Positions 38,861 to 51,400 of a DNA stretch of 64,000 nt are shown in pieces. Source of the DNA: Eopsaltria australis. Its lineage: Eukaryota > Chordata > Aves > Passeriformes > Petroicidae. The notes beneath the pieces are model-generated. The model did not search any database, had not been told where the DNA came from, and was given only the letters and a program-made list of their open reading frames with translations. Location: NCBI GenBank assembly GCA_034509425.1, contig JAVTVJ010000011.1:7888001-7952000 (forward strand), in the 5' to 3' direction. The translations under genes were made by a program, and so were the position numbers. Every line of letters starts with the position of its first letter. The first letter of the stretch is position 1.

Positions 38861-39872
38861 TGTATTGGGTTTGCATGGTTAGGTTTTGACAGCAGAGGCT
38901 ACAGGGGTGGCTTCTGTGAGAAGCTTCCAGAAGCTTCCTCCACATCCAGCTGAGCCAATGCCAGCCTGCTCCAGGATAGACCTGCTGATGGCCAAGGCTG
39001 AGCCAGCCAGAAATGGTGGGAACACCTCTGTGACAACAGATTTAAGAAGGAGGAATAAAAAAAGTTCTTGCATGAATGCAATTGCAGCCAGAGGACAGCA
39101 GGGTGAGGATATGTGAGAGGAGCAACTCTGCAGACAGCAAGGTCAGTGAGGAAGGAGTTGCTCCAGGCACTGTAGCTGAGGTGGCCTCTGTAGCCTGTGG
39201 TGAAGACCATGGGGAAGCAGATGTGGCCCTGCAGCCCATGGAGCTCAATAGGGATGCAGAGATCCACCTGCAGCTTATGGGAGAGACCCACACTGGAATA
39301 GACTCCTGGCAGGGACCTGCAGACCTGGGGACAGAGGAGCCCACACTGGAGCAGGTTTCCTGGTAGGAATTGGGACCCTGTGGGGGACCCAGGTTGGAAC
39401 AGACTGCACCTGAGGGATTGCACCCTGTGGAAAAATGACTGACATTATAACAGTTCATGGAGAACTGTTGCTTGAGAGATGGACTCACTTTGGAGAAGTT
39501 CATGGAGAACTATCTCCTGTAGCAAGGGGAAAGGCTCCTCTCCCTGAGCAGCAGCAGGAATGACATGTGATGAACTGAGCATAACCCCATTCCCTGCCTC
39601 CCAGGACTGCTGAGGGGGAGGAGGTAGAGCTGGGAAGGAGGGAGGGAAGGTGAAAAGATGTTTTAAGGTATGGTTTACTTCTCATTACCCTGCTTTGATT
39701 TTTTTAGTAATAAATTCAAATAATGTCCCAAAATTGAGTGTGTTTTGCCCATGACAGTATTTGCTGAGTGATCTCAGACCTTATCTCAAATCCATAAACC
39801 CTTCATCAAATTTCCTCTCCCCTGTCCAAGTGCGGGAGTGATAGAGAAGCTTGGGAGGATGTTTGGCATAGA
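38861..39872 (+). mobile_element. solo LTR of an avian endogenous retrovirus (second family)
   Basis: It starts TGTATTGGGTTTGCATGGTT, the 5' end of a widespread avian LTR. Typical internal blocks follow: GGTGGCTTCTGTGAGAAGC, GAGCAACTCTGCAGACA, CCTGCAGCCCATGGAG, TGTTTTGCCCATGACAGTA and CTCTCCCCTGTCCAAGTG. An AATAAA signal at 39709-39714 and a decayed TATA-like site near 39040 place it on the + strand. It is GC-rich against its surroundings, which explains the long open frames on both strands here (up to 174 codons, minus strand); none is a gene. It carries internal tandem repetition (GTTCATGGAGAACT at 39453 and 39498). No gag, pol or env lies beside it. The 3' limit is unclear: similarity fades near 39872, and a possible terminus appears near 39980. 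Confidence 0.85.
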
Positions 39873-42800
39873 GAGTAACTCCACTAGTCTTTTTGGGGGT
39901 GAAACCTGGGAACATAAGGGTTTTGAGAAAAGGATGGTAATTGGGAGAGGTAAAATGAACTCTACATCAGCCAGACCCAATGCAATCCTTAATACTCTCC
40001 TTTAGGACTGAATTCTCAGAAGTAACAAGTGTAGGGCATCCAAGGTGATAAGCTGCCTATTCCTGATGCCTACCAATATGTAAAATGTAAGCATTCTTTC
40101 AACTGTTGGTAAGCACAAGAAAGTCTTTGAGTCTTTGGGCTGTTATGAAAAGCTGGTGTCTATATAGCTACTTACTAGCAAAAGTGCAAAACAGGCAAAT
40201 TGTAAAAGCCCTCAGGGACATTTGACAATATCCTCACTAGAGCCATAGCACAGCACAGTCTTTTGAAGCATTGGTCGCCCTTTGCTTCAATAAGAAAATT
40301 GTATTTGAAAAATAAATGGCATCATATGGAGCTTAGTTTAGCAATTATTCACACTGTGGTAGAAGCTGGAGCACCTAAAAGAGTTCAGGGGTCTGTTGTA
40401 TTCGCCACAGTGTATGGAAATAATACAAAGTTCAGAGATCTTTCAACATAACAAAAAAAGGAGTTGCACAAAGAGAAAAAGGAGCATGAAAAATTTATCC
40501 AAGGTCCCACAATGGCCTGCAGGGAGGCAGGAGCAGAACAGCTGGCTGCCTGGGCATGGGTGCCTCTGCCCAACCTGGAGGCTGCAGGCAGGAGTGCACT
40601 CCCTGCCTGCCCTGCTGCCCGGCAGTGGAGAAGCAGTGTAAGCTGCACCAGGGAATAGAGCCCTAGGAGAGCAGAAAATGTTTCTAAGCACAAATGCTAA
40701 AGAATTCCCACAACTAGGCTCTGTAAAAAATAAGAGTACCTACAAACCAGACATATGGGAAGGTTGTCTGTGGTGAGGGCTGTATAGCACAGCAGTTTCT
40801 GTAACTGAACTTATTAAGTGTCTGAGAGCAGGTGCTTGAATTATGCCAGCCAGTTTGATAATTAATTAGCCTCTTTGTGTGTGCAAGGTAGAATAAAAGG
40901 AACTCTCTGAAGGCCTTGCGTAAGGTTTATATCGCACCTGCAATCTCGGGCTTGCAAGAGAAGCACAGCAGCTCTTTTCCTTAACCTGCCATCAGACATA
41001 AAAATCACATCTGAAAAATACCTACCCATGAGGATAAAGTTTGCCTCAGTCAAGCATTTTCAGGGGCAAGAAGGCAGACAGTGTGTTCCAGCAATATGCA
41101 ACACATCTGCTGACTCTGCCTGCACAGCTGTGCATGCCTCACTGCTGCTACACTCAACCTTGCAACCACAGGCAGTCAAGTCCTTGAGAGGCATTTTACA
41201 CCCTGTGCTTTCACTTCTTCTATGCCTTTTCTCCCAATCATTGCACAAGCAGTAGTCAGAAGACCCCAGGCCCTGTCTGAGATCAGAAATAAACTATAAC
41301 TTCAGAAACACTGTAATAAAAATTAAACAAACTAGAATTAAAGAAAATATTATGTTTGATGTTGCCTCTCAGCATAATCTTTGTATGACTTAATATCCTC
41401 TGAAACACTCAACAAGGTAAGGAAAAAGCTGGCAGCTTTGGGAGTGTTCTCCCCACATCAGCAACAATGAGGTCCTTTACAGTTGTTTACAGCCAACCTT
41501 CAAGTTTAAAATCTGAACAAATTCCATATTGCTAACAGAGTCGAATAACTCAATGTTTAACTAATTTGCCAGGTGATGCTGAATAGGCCAATGTAGACAC
41601 AAATTCTTGTGTGGATGAGGGTGTTAAAACTGGAACCTGCCTCTAAAAACATTGTTCTGTTTCAAGGAATAGGGAGTTTAGATATTTTGTTGTATCTTTG
41701 ATTTGGAAAAAGGCAAAGCCTCCCCAGGATTCATACTCTTAAGCAGTTAGGATCAACTAAATTCAGATTGCCATATGCTTATCGTTTCAGACTTTTATGT
41801 TCTGTTTAATTTAAACTCTCTACATGTGGTCAGTTGGTCCAAGGTTACCTTCTGCAATGCCCCGGTTAGAAGTCCAAAATAGACCTGGGTACAGGACCTT
41901 CCTCTTGTTTTTTTCAGTGACCATTTGGTGATTAAATCTGCAAGCTGTCGTCTCTCCGACATGTTTTTGCCTACCACTGTTAGTGGCATTTGTTGTCCAA
42001 ACTATATTTGAGAAGTGAAAGTTTCCAACAGTGGAACAGTTCCCAGTTCTCTTTCTCTCTCACAAATAACAGCACTGAACTTTCCAGACACATGCAAGTC
42101 TAGCCTAGAGAGTTTATGACAAGTTCCTAATATTTCTAGGGTCCCTTGCCAGCTCTAAGCTGAGTTCTGCAGGGTAGAAGAACATTTAAATTTTTTTTCA
42201 GTTATAAATGCCAGTGGCAGAAATTAATCTCTTTTTTCTTAACTACAGCTTTATTGTATTTCTTCAGCAGGATATGATTTTCATACAGCCTGAGCTTTCC
42301 TGAGTGAACTCTTAATTCTTAATATTGATGTGAATCCATTTTCACTTTCTACTTTCCCACTATTGTTTGGTTTAAACCGGAATGTGGTGACTTAGAAATA
42401 ACCTTTTTCCTCTCCACAGGGAGAGCTCCTGTGCTTATTTTGTTTTATCTTGTGTAAGTTCTGTCATGTGAGCAACAGTGGTATAAAAGAAATGGTTTAA
42501 TTGCAAGATAAAATGAATTCATTGTCCTATTCAGATTCAGCCAAATATTAAAACTGCTGATCCACACAGAGTATAAATCTATTATTTTTAATTTGGTGCC
42601 AAATGAACACTGGTTTTATTATTCATTGTATGTATGTTAAGTGGCTGTTACAGGCTTTATTTATGACAGAGGTGCAAGGTGGCCTGGAACAATGTGCTTT
42701 GCAAATAATGACTATGAAAAGGATGTGCGTTTTGGTTTGCTATTGTTCTTATTAATAAATAAAGAAACCCTCAGAGCAGTGAAAAGCAGATAAAGTAGCA

Positions 42801-45800
42801 TATAATGATTCACTGCCAGCTGGAAAGCATTTAACAAGAAAAACCTGTAAAACAACAACCAAAGATGGACTAACTGCAAGGGAGGGGAAAGAATCACCAA
42901 CACACAGGAAGGTGTTTGCAAAAGTCTACTAAATATGAGGTTCACCAGCAATCTGCAGCATTATCCTGAAGTTGGGATGGATACAAGAGCTGTCTGAAAT
43001 AAATGAGGAACCACAGGATTTAAGTTTTTAGGGCTGAATTCTTCTTTTGTTAGTGTCAGTAACAAAAATCAAACAGACAAAAATTCTGATGCCCTTGTTT
43101 TCATCTAATGACCCACAGGAAGGCAATAACAGAAACGCAGGACCTGCCTTAAGCTGTCTGGTGGTTTAGGGTACATCAGACTGCAACTACTCAGAAAGCC
43201 TTTTTCACACTAGAAACTACTTTCTTAATCTTGGGTCCTTGTTTTGTTTTTCCATGCAAGTTCTTAATTTACATTCCAGTTGGTTTATGTTTTCACAAAT
43301 GCATTTCTGTAGGTTTTCTATTTTTTCTCTATGTTTAGCTATTCCATTGTTGTACCTTCAGGGCATATTTCTCTTTGAAAAAAAAAATTTTGGTTATATC
43401 TTCTCCAGCTAATCAAAGATGAAACATCCCTATCCATCATCAGGCTTTATGGTTTCCATATTAAAGCTAACATAGCCTCTGCTTCAGATAATGAGAAAAA
43501 TTGATACCTTTCTTCCGCTTTCGACTTGTTACTCTTTAAGGGTGCAAGGCTGAACTAGCACTGGCATTGATGTGACTCAACAGCAATCATATGTAACTCT
43601 CAAAACCACCAGAATGAGAGGTCCACGCAAACCAGTGGGCCAAAAGTTGTAGACTAACAACTTAAATACACATACAGCAATGTATTTTATGTACTCATAA
43701 ATGAGGAAGGTCTGTCAAACACACTTGCTACACTGGGAGTTAGCAGGTGAAACAAATTTAACTGGAAAATTTAGAATCACTGGTCTTGGAATGTTTCTAA
43801 AAATATCTAAGTTGCCACTGATATTTAACAAAACCAAGACAGGTCCCAGACAATTAGCCTGATAGCCTTTGGGCTTTCCAAATCTGCTTTTCCAGGGTAT
43901 GCCCTGCTATACACAACACCAGAGGTTTTCACCTCTGTGATACCAAATTGTGGGTGCCCTGAAAATTTAGACCATGTATACTAAGGAACTCTAAACCCTA
44001 ATTTCTAATCTCAAGGATTTTGAGAACTCAACTTTGAAGTTTCAGAAACTGTATCATATTAGTAAATATATCAATTTCAAATAACTATAGAAGATTTTGA
44101 AAAACTTTCCCAAAAATCTCCTGCTTGATTCAGATATAGCTAAAAACACCAGCTGCCCATGTTTCTCATTGAACAGAAATTCCAGGTTTGGACCACCATA
44201 TCTCAGGTATCTTGCTAAAGTGTACTTTATTGATGCTGCCTCAATAAATAAGTATCCTTCTTTGTTATGCTCATTCTATCCAAACATTTCAGAGAATTAT
44301 TTTGAGCTCTTATTTTTCCATTAGTAGCTACTACAGAGTATTGAAAAGCCCCTACTGTCCCTGCTTGATCTATTGTGAAGAGACCATTTTCTTTCTGCCA
44401 GCGCTTTCAGCTGGCTGGGTGTGTGAAGGTCAAGGATGGGTGCATTCCCCCTGCAGGCAGAGCCAGTCTGCAAACCACAGATACCACTTTCCTATTACCT
44501 TCTGGTCCAAGCAAGAGCATGCGTTTATCATCTATCACAGGAGTCAGAAGCAGCTCACTCTCTAAGCAACAAATTTTTGAGACCTGAAAAGTTATATTAA
44601 ACCATTGTCTAGGGAGGGTCATTTTTTATAGTCCTTAGGTCCAAATAGACTTCCCTCAGATGGCTGCCAATTAAGGCTTTATAATATGTAATTAATCTCT
44701 CTCTCCTCTATATATCCAGTCAGCATACTGCTGAATAAGCTTTTGCACCTGATTCTCTAAAACTGTTTTTAGATAAATTTCTGATACTTCAGGTGTTATT
44801 AACAATTTCCTTTCCTTTGATAATTCCTTGCCTTTCACTTCTAAAGTGATGTGCTGTAGGGATGGGAACACAAATTTCCAACCTGCAGATAGTTTTCTGT
44901 TTATCCATTTATACAATACTTTTGTCATCAGGTGCAGTTCCCTGGGAAGCCAGAACTGCCACAGCAGAGTATTTGATCAGCTAAGGAAAGAATCAGATCC
45001 CACCCTGGGCAAACCTGTATAACAACAACAAAAGTTTCATCTCTCTCACCTCTGTCCCTTAACTCTCTAAGGAAGCATTAAGCATCAAATAGAGAGCAGT
45101 CACTTGACTAGCTAATAAATGTCATTATAACTGAAAACTAAAATTTTCTGAGGTATGCTCCACTTCAGGTAAAATCAACAAGTTACAGTTTCCAGAAAGA
45201 GAAACAGGACTTCTAAGACTCCAGTGCTGTATCAAACGTATAGCTGTGCTGTTAAGACAAGTTTCTTGCTGTTTTAACCATTTCTTTCCATTCATTTTAA
45301 AACCACGTGTAGAAAGCCTGAAAGCAGAACACTGCACATCTACTTAAAAGTCAACTATTTTCAAAGTTCCAGCTCAGAAAAAATTTCAAAACCAATTTGT
45401 TCTTGTTCAAAGTGAGATAGTCCCCAACCCAGCATTTACATTATCATTGAACTAAAAGCATATTTCTTTTCTTTTTGTCTTCAATATACTTCTGCAGCTG
45501 ATGATAACTAAAATATATTTAAATTACAAATAATTCAGGATTAGACTAAAATCTGTATCTGAAAAGTCAAGCCAACCTAAGAAAAAAGAAGACAAAATTC
45601 AAAGCAAAATCAAAACAGGGGGGCCCAGCTGGAGCTGAAAATCTCTCCTACTTTCTTATTCTTACTACCTATCCTCCCTCAGCTTCATTTCACTCCACAC
45701 TCCTCAAGTGAAAGAAGCAAACAGCCCCCAAATTAAGCTTCCTTAAGGAAGCCCATTAACAGCTGGATCAGCTTCCATCAAGCTAACCCAAACTCAATGG

Positions 45801-46080
45801 CTCCTTCGCCCACAGAGCAAGTCTTGTCATTCAGATCTGAGTACTCTGGTGTCCTGGATGTAAAGGACTTTATAACCTGAGCAGTCTTCAGCTGCCATTT
45901 TAATTTCCTTCCTATCCAAAAGATTTTTAGAGAATTGTGATAATCCTTCAAAAGTAAAGTCACAGCAGAAGATAAAAAGCACCAGCAATAAACCTCTGGG
46001 GAGGGAGGCACCTCTACTGCAAAAAGGAGATGAACAAAGAAAACCACATGAGAAGCAATAAGTAAGAAATTGGAAGGAGG

Positions 46081-46109
46081 GTGGGTGTGTGTGTGTCTAT
46101 GTGTGTGTT
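46081..46109. repeat. (GT)n microsatellite
   Basis: An interrupted GT run, GTGGGTGTGTGTGTGTCTAT followed by GTGTGTGTT. Confidence 0.8.
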
Positions 46110-46443
46110 AAAAAAATAATGGCAGTGGAGCTGGTAATTGCGAGGAATGGCAAGAAGCAGGCAAAAATCCCAAAACAGGAATGGACAGAATGGCCACAGC
46201 AAAATATTCTGCTGGGAAATTACAAAAGGTTTTGACTGTTGAAAATTCTCTGGGATTTTTGACAGCTCACAGCAGTGCTTTGTGACAGCAAGACACAAAT
46301 GCATAGTGCATACTCAGAACATGACAATGCACAGTCTGTGACAATCCATACCACCAAAAGCTTCCTTTTTAATAAATACGATACATAAATTCCCAAAGCA
46401 GCAACAGCATAGACAGGAAAAGCAACTTGCCAGTGAGAGATAC

Positions 46444-46740
46444 TCAGCAGTCTGGCAAGGAAAGCAGGAGCAGGCATGAGCTCTCTGGATTCCCAGACAG
46501 CTCCCCTCCAAACAGCCCATACTGTCTCTCAAACATTGTTAAGTACTTTACATGCCAGTTTACACCCAATCCACCTTGGTACCAGCGCACATCCTGCATT
46601 TCTTGAGCAACAGGCTGGCCATCAAAACCAAGAATCCAGTCTTCTAACAGCTTGTACAAACCATTCAAATGCTCAAGAATTACATGACCCATATGAAAAT
46701 AGCACCGGTCCCCATCCCTGATTTCCTGGTAACACTCAAG
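46444..46740 (-). other. unassigned protein-like open frame (possible exon or retrocopy)
   Basis: The minus-strand frame has an ATG at 46692 and runs 82 codons to a stop at 46444. It stays open upstream of that ATG to about 46750, past LECYQEIRDGDRCYFH. The predicted peptide looks globular and well mixed (GHVILEHLNGLYKLLEDWI, then VAQEMQDVRWYQGGLG, then VNWHVKYLTMFERQYG), with many Trp/Tyr and few low-complexity stretches. A TCACAG about 50 bases upstream of the ATG could act as a splice acceptor. A second minus-strand frame, offset by one frame and overlapping (46220-46477), has a transmembrane-like stretch ending in SYLLKRK. I do not recognise either. It could be an exon, a decayed retrocopy, or chance: several similarly long frames in this window are clearly chance. 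Confidence 0.25.
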
Positions 46741-48235
46741 GTAAAAACTGTGACCTCGTTATCTTACTCAGTTACAGTAAGAAATGGATGCCACATCTTT
46801 CTACTGCTCTCCAGGCAATCTGCACATTTTCTGAATGTAATTTTGAATGCTAGTAACACCCAATCCCTACCACAAAGAAAGCTGCAGGTAAAATTTAAAA
46901 AAGCAAAAGCAGTCAAACAACAAAATATGTGCCTAGAAGGATAAAAAAGGTATGAGTGTCTCTGTCAGTATATAGATAACAGGAAGAAATGTTACAGACC
47001 TACAGAGTGATAAGAAACCCTGAAATAAAATAAAAGTATTTAACATGGTCAAATATATCTAGATATTTGGATTTTTTTAATATCACATAACTTTTCATAT
47101 GACAGCAACCTATTTCATAAGGTATATGGTTCTGATATACATAGATCAAAATCAGATGCAGAAACTTACAGCGCAAAAACAGGTGAACATTTATAGTGTA
47201 ACCTCAAACTTTTTTGGGGTTTGTAAACAAACACCAAGTTATTTAAAGTTACAAAGCCATCACTGACAATTCTTTTTCACCTGACATGAACACGTTACAT
47301 TCAGGTAGCACTTTACAGCCTCTCTTTAATACTGCAAAGGACAACTTGCACGCATATCGTAACTTAGGATGAGAGTTTATTCTTCCTAATACAAGTTTCC
47401 AACCTCTGCGCCTCTCCTGGCTGATGTTGTGAGCACTGTGCCCTCTTCACAGCCTCCAGACTGCCAATCCCTGAGGCCATCATGCACTGCATTACTGGAG
47501 TCATTTGCAACCTGAACCACATCCACGTGACTTTTATTTACACAACAGAACTTTCATTTTCACAAGAACCCCTTGCTTCTTTTATGCTAGAGGGATAATG
47601 CTGAGGTTCAAAGACATAGCACATTTCTCTCGTGTCCCTTGAGAGGCACATAAACTTCAACAAATGAATAAAAATAACCTTCTTCTCTATGACTTTTCCC
47701 CTCTTTAGTACTCTCCCCCTTGCCACATCCTTACTACAGTTTTATTATATAGTTATATTTCTGTATTTCTTTCACACATTTCCATTTTTTTTCTCCACAT
47801 TTTTTATGCCCAAATGCTGCCTAATATTTATTTGAATAGTAGATGTTACCAAGAGGAATAATTTATGTCCAAAGCCACTTTTAACTCACTCATGCATCAC
47901 TAGCAAATGACTTGTAATAGTGGTTTGTAATAATAGTGTGTACTGAAGCATTTTTGAGTGGTTTTCAAAAGGAACATATCTATTAACCCCTCTTTATCAT
48001 CTCTCGCTTTCACAGAAAATCCTGGATAAGAAAATTCTCATTTGAGTGTCTGTCACTTCTCTTAAGCTCTCTGAAGAACAAACCAATTACTGCATATTGC
48101 CTCTGACAACTTTACTTATCTTTAATCTGTTCCTGAAAATCTATTCCAATTTTCAAGAGAAACACCACATAAAATCACTACATGAATCATAAAGGTACAG
48201 TAGAAGGAGTACCAAAGCTTTTTCTTCACAGAAGG

Positions 48236-48412
48236 AGCGACTGGGCTTTATAGTGGGCTGCCCAGGGAGGTGGTGGAGTCACTGTGCCTGGAAGTGTTCA
48301 AGGAAAGACTGGATATGGCACTTAGTTATAGTTGACAGGGTGGTGTTTGGTCATAGGTTGGACTTGGTGACCTCAAAGGACTTTTCCAACCTAGCTGATT
48401 TTGTGATAACAA
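48236..48412 (+). mobile_element. CR1 LINE fragment, 3' end
   Basis: It reads GGGCTGCCCAGGGAGGTGG, then CTGGAAGTGTTCAAGGAAAG, GGTTGGACTTGGTGACCTC, and TTTTCCAACCTAGCTGATTT. This is the sense orientation of the CR1 3' region, ending in a degraded terminal octamer (TTTGTGATAA). About 175 bp remain, with no coding capacity. Confidence 0.92.
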
Positions 48413-51400
48413 GGAACATCCAGAAAACATATCCAGGCTAATATGTGAATAAAAGGAAAAAAAAAAATGAAAATGAGTCATGATGTCCTCTTACCCTTTT
48501 GCTGCCTTATGAAATTATTCAGAGAAATTCAGATACAGAGAAACCAGAACCAGGTAAACAACCTGGGCCTGCATGCACAAAGAGATTTTTTGTAGTGACA
48601 CCCGAGACATAGAAATCAGATAGCTGAGCCCAGTATTTAGATACAGTGAACAAGAACATGCTTCCAAGAACCAGGGGCAGGCTTGGTTGCAGGCCATGAA
48701 ACTGTTTGATTTGTTTGGTACCTTTTGAAAGGACTGAGGCTTTCATTTGTTCTGAAAAGTAAATGCATTTGGCCTTCATATTAAGGTGAACTCTGCTGTA
48801 GTAGAGCTTGCTGCAGCAGGCTGGATTGCAGAGTGGTATCAAGGGAGCACCAAACCAGACTGCTGGGCCACCTTGAACACAAGACCTCTAAAGGTCTGGA
48901 AACAGCCCAAAAATCTTCTTTCCCATTCTGAGACGAGTCATTATGATCACACTCATTTATAAATGTGCCATGTGCAATGCTTCATTCAAAATAAAGTTTA
49001 GGATATTAGTCACGGAAGTGAATCAAAACATTGGTTGCCTTTTGAATTCTGTTTCAAACTTGCTACCGCTTTCCCCGACAACTCTCCCATCTTTAATATG
49101 GAGTAAAGATATGACAAATTTTGAAATTAATTTCCTTAAAAACTTCAGGATCATTTTTCCTTCCATGGGAAATACAGACTTTGTATCCATTCCCTTTTTT
49201 GTAACTTCCCACATCTTCCTCCATATATTTCTTTCCCCTTTATATCTTTCTCCTAGAAACCCATCCATCCATGTGCACTGCACATGCCAAATTATTTCTG
49301 TTGTCACATTACACAAATGACTGTTGCAAGAGATAAGAAAAAACCAGGGAACTATGATGACACCCATCTCCTCTTAGCACCCTTATCATCTCTATCGTGC
49401 TCTATGCTTTCATATTGCAGGGATGTGAATTAACATTTCCCCTGTCCCATGACTCAGTGTGCAATGTCAAGTACCACAGCACACATGCAGCTGTAGGTCA
49501 TCTCTGTGATGAAGAAAAGGACAAGGAGACAAAAGGAGCACAAGACAGGAAAGGTGAAAAGCACTGCTGAGGAGAGTAGCAGAGCTCCAGCCCCTATCAC
49601 CTCACTCTTGCTTCCACTCAACTGTTTCTTCTTGTGCCAAGTCAAGTCTTGGATCATTACACCTTCTTAATCAATTTGTGCTGCATCTAGATATTGTTAT
49701 GTAATTGTTAAAGGGCTGCTTATTGACGAGTTGTTTTCTTACCTGCAAGACATGCCAAACATTCAAAAGAGGCATATGTTTCAGCTAAGGCAAAGACAAC
49801 TATAGTTCAGAGAAAACTGACTTCTGCATGACAATATATTTTACTCGATATAATTGTGGTTTGAAAACACCTGCCTTCATAACACCTTTTGCTTAATAAT
49901 CTTTATAGTACAAATAAATCTCTTTGAGCTGTGTTAGTGCAATCAGCTGAGTTACAGTACTTGAGCACATTATAGTTTCTTAAAGCTTCTAGTGATTGAC
50001 TGTCAGATAAAATTCTTCTGTGAACATGAAGACTACACATAGCAGATACTTAGATCTGAATAATTCAAGGGCAACAAAAGCAGAATTACTTGCATTAACA
50101 TTTTACACGCTGCATTTAATCCTAACCTAAGAAAGTTAACTTGAAAGGGATTAAATACTCTGAGTGGAATATCTTGTCTCTTTCCATGCTTGACATCATT
50201 TACAGTAAAGCAATTACTGACTGTGGTAAAACAGTTGTGTTTGTTTATTTACATTCTGTATTCAAGTATTTCTAGTGACTTAATGTAGAAAACATGTTTT
50301 TAAAAGTATAGCTTGTCTCCTTTCAAAGAGCATAATCAGATTTAGTGCAATGGAGAATTTGCTAATAGGATAGATTGAGAAAATACATTCTTAAAATCCA
50401 CAGTAGTCTTATGGTATTCAGGTGTTATTTTTAACTACAGCAGTATTGTCAAGAGGTACCATATGGCATTTGTATGCAATACATCACCCCATTATGTTGT
50501 GACCTTCTGATAGGAGACAAAAAGTCTGCCAACTTTGGCACTCCCCACAGAGATGGCCTGTCTTCCTCATCTGCGACCAGCACCAGTGCTGTCCAAGAGG
50601 CTGCACAAGGGTTCTTTGCTCTCATCTCCCTTCAAGTAACCCTTCTTTTCCAACAGGTGAGCAATAAAGCTAAGAATTCTTCTATTCCCCCCTTCCTTAT
50701 TATATCATGAACTTCATTATTTACTTGCTGACCAAGACTTACTAAAAAAATTTTCCCAGGACTGGGTGGAGTGTTTTACTTTGGTTGAAGAAGCTGAAGC
50801 CTTCAGTCAGAGATCTTGATGAGGCAAAAGACTGATCTCTTGACACTCTTCAGTTGCTGTCAAAGACAGATAAAAAGTCAGCCTCACACAATAATCTTTC
50901 TACTATTTGTGCATCCATTAAACCAGAAGCAAATGGGCATGTTTTGTTTTGGCCTGGCCTCATGGCACTGTCCTCATCTCTCGGACTAGCAGTAAACTGC
51001 AACTGCAGAGAACACATTAAATTCAGAATCTTCCCTAAGGAAGAGAAAACCAACACACAGGGACTGGTTGAGGCTGCTACCGTATGAAAGACAACACTCC
51101 AGAAATATTAGGAATATTTCAAAGACAAATGTGGAGAAAATTTGAAAAGAATTGAGAACTTAACTAGAACACAAGCAAAAAATACCTGCACAATGTCAAT
51201 CCCACATAATGAGCTGCTGAATCAATCTATGACCAAAGACTTCATGGCATTGTTTGTATCTATGCATCATAATCCAAACTTTTAATTTACAAGCAGATCA
51301 ATTTACAAATATAAGCCATGCCTTTATTTAAATTTATTATAGACTACTAGCAATTATTTTATCCAAAATTGAATCTGATACCTTTTTGCTACATATATTT

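Larger units (their letters stand above)
39873..48235. other. intergenic, no confirmed gene
   Basis: Mostly AT-rich. A GC-rich patch at about 40500-40670 contains overlapping open frames on both strands (40385-40693), none with a recognisable domain. A short GT-repeat lies at about 46081-46109. A protein-like minus-strand open region at 46440-46740 is listed separately. No splice-connected exon set was found. Confidence 0.6.

Noticed and set aside
38899..39503. Minus-strand frames of 174 and 153 codons and a 96-codon + strand frame
   Set aside because: All lie inside the GC-rich solo LTR; LTRs do not code for protein and the frames reflect low stop-codon density.
48943..49367. Overlapping antisense frames of 125 (+) and 114 (-) codons
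   Set aside because: They overlap on opposite strands, have biased composition (Phe/Ile/Ser-rich on +) and show no domain; both are most simply chance.
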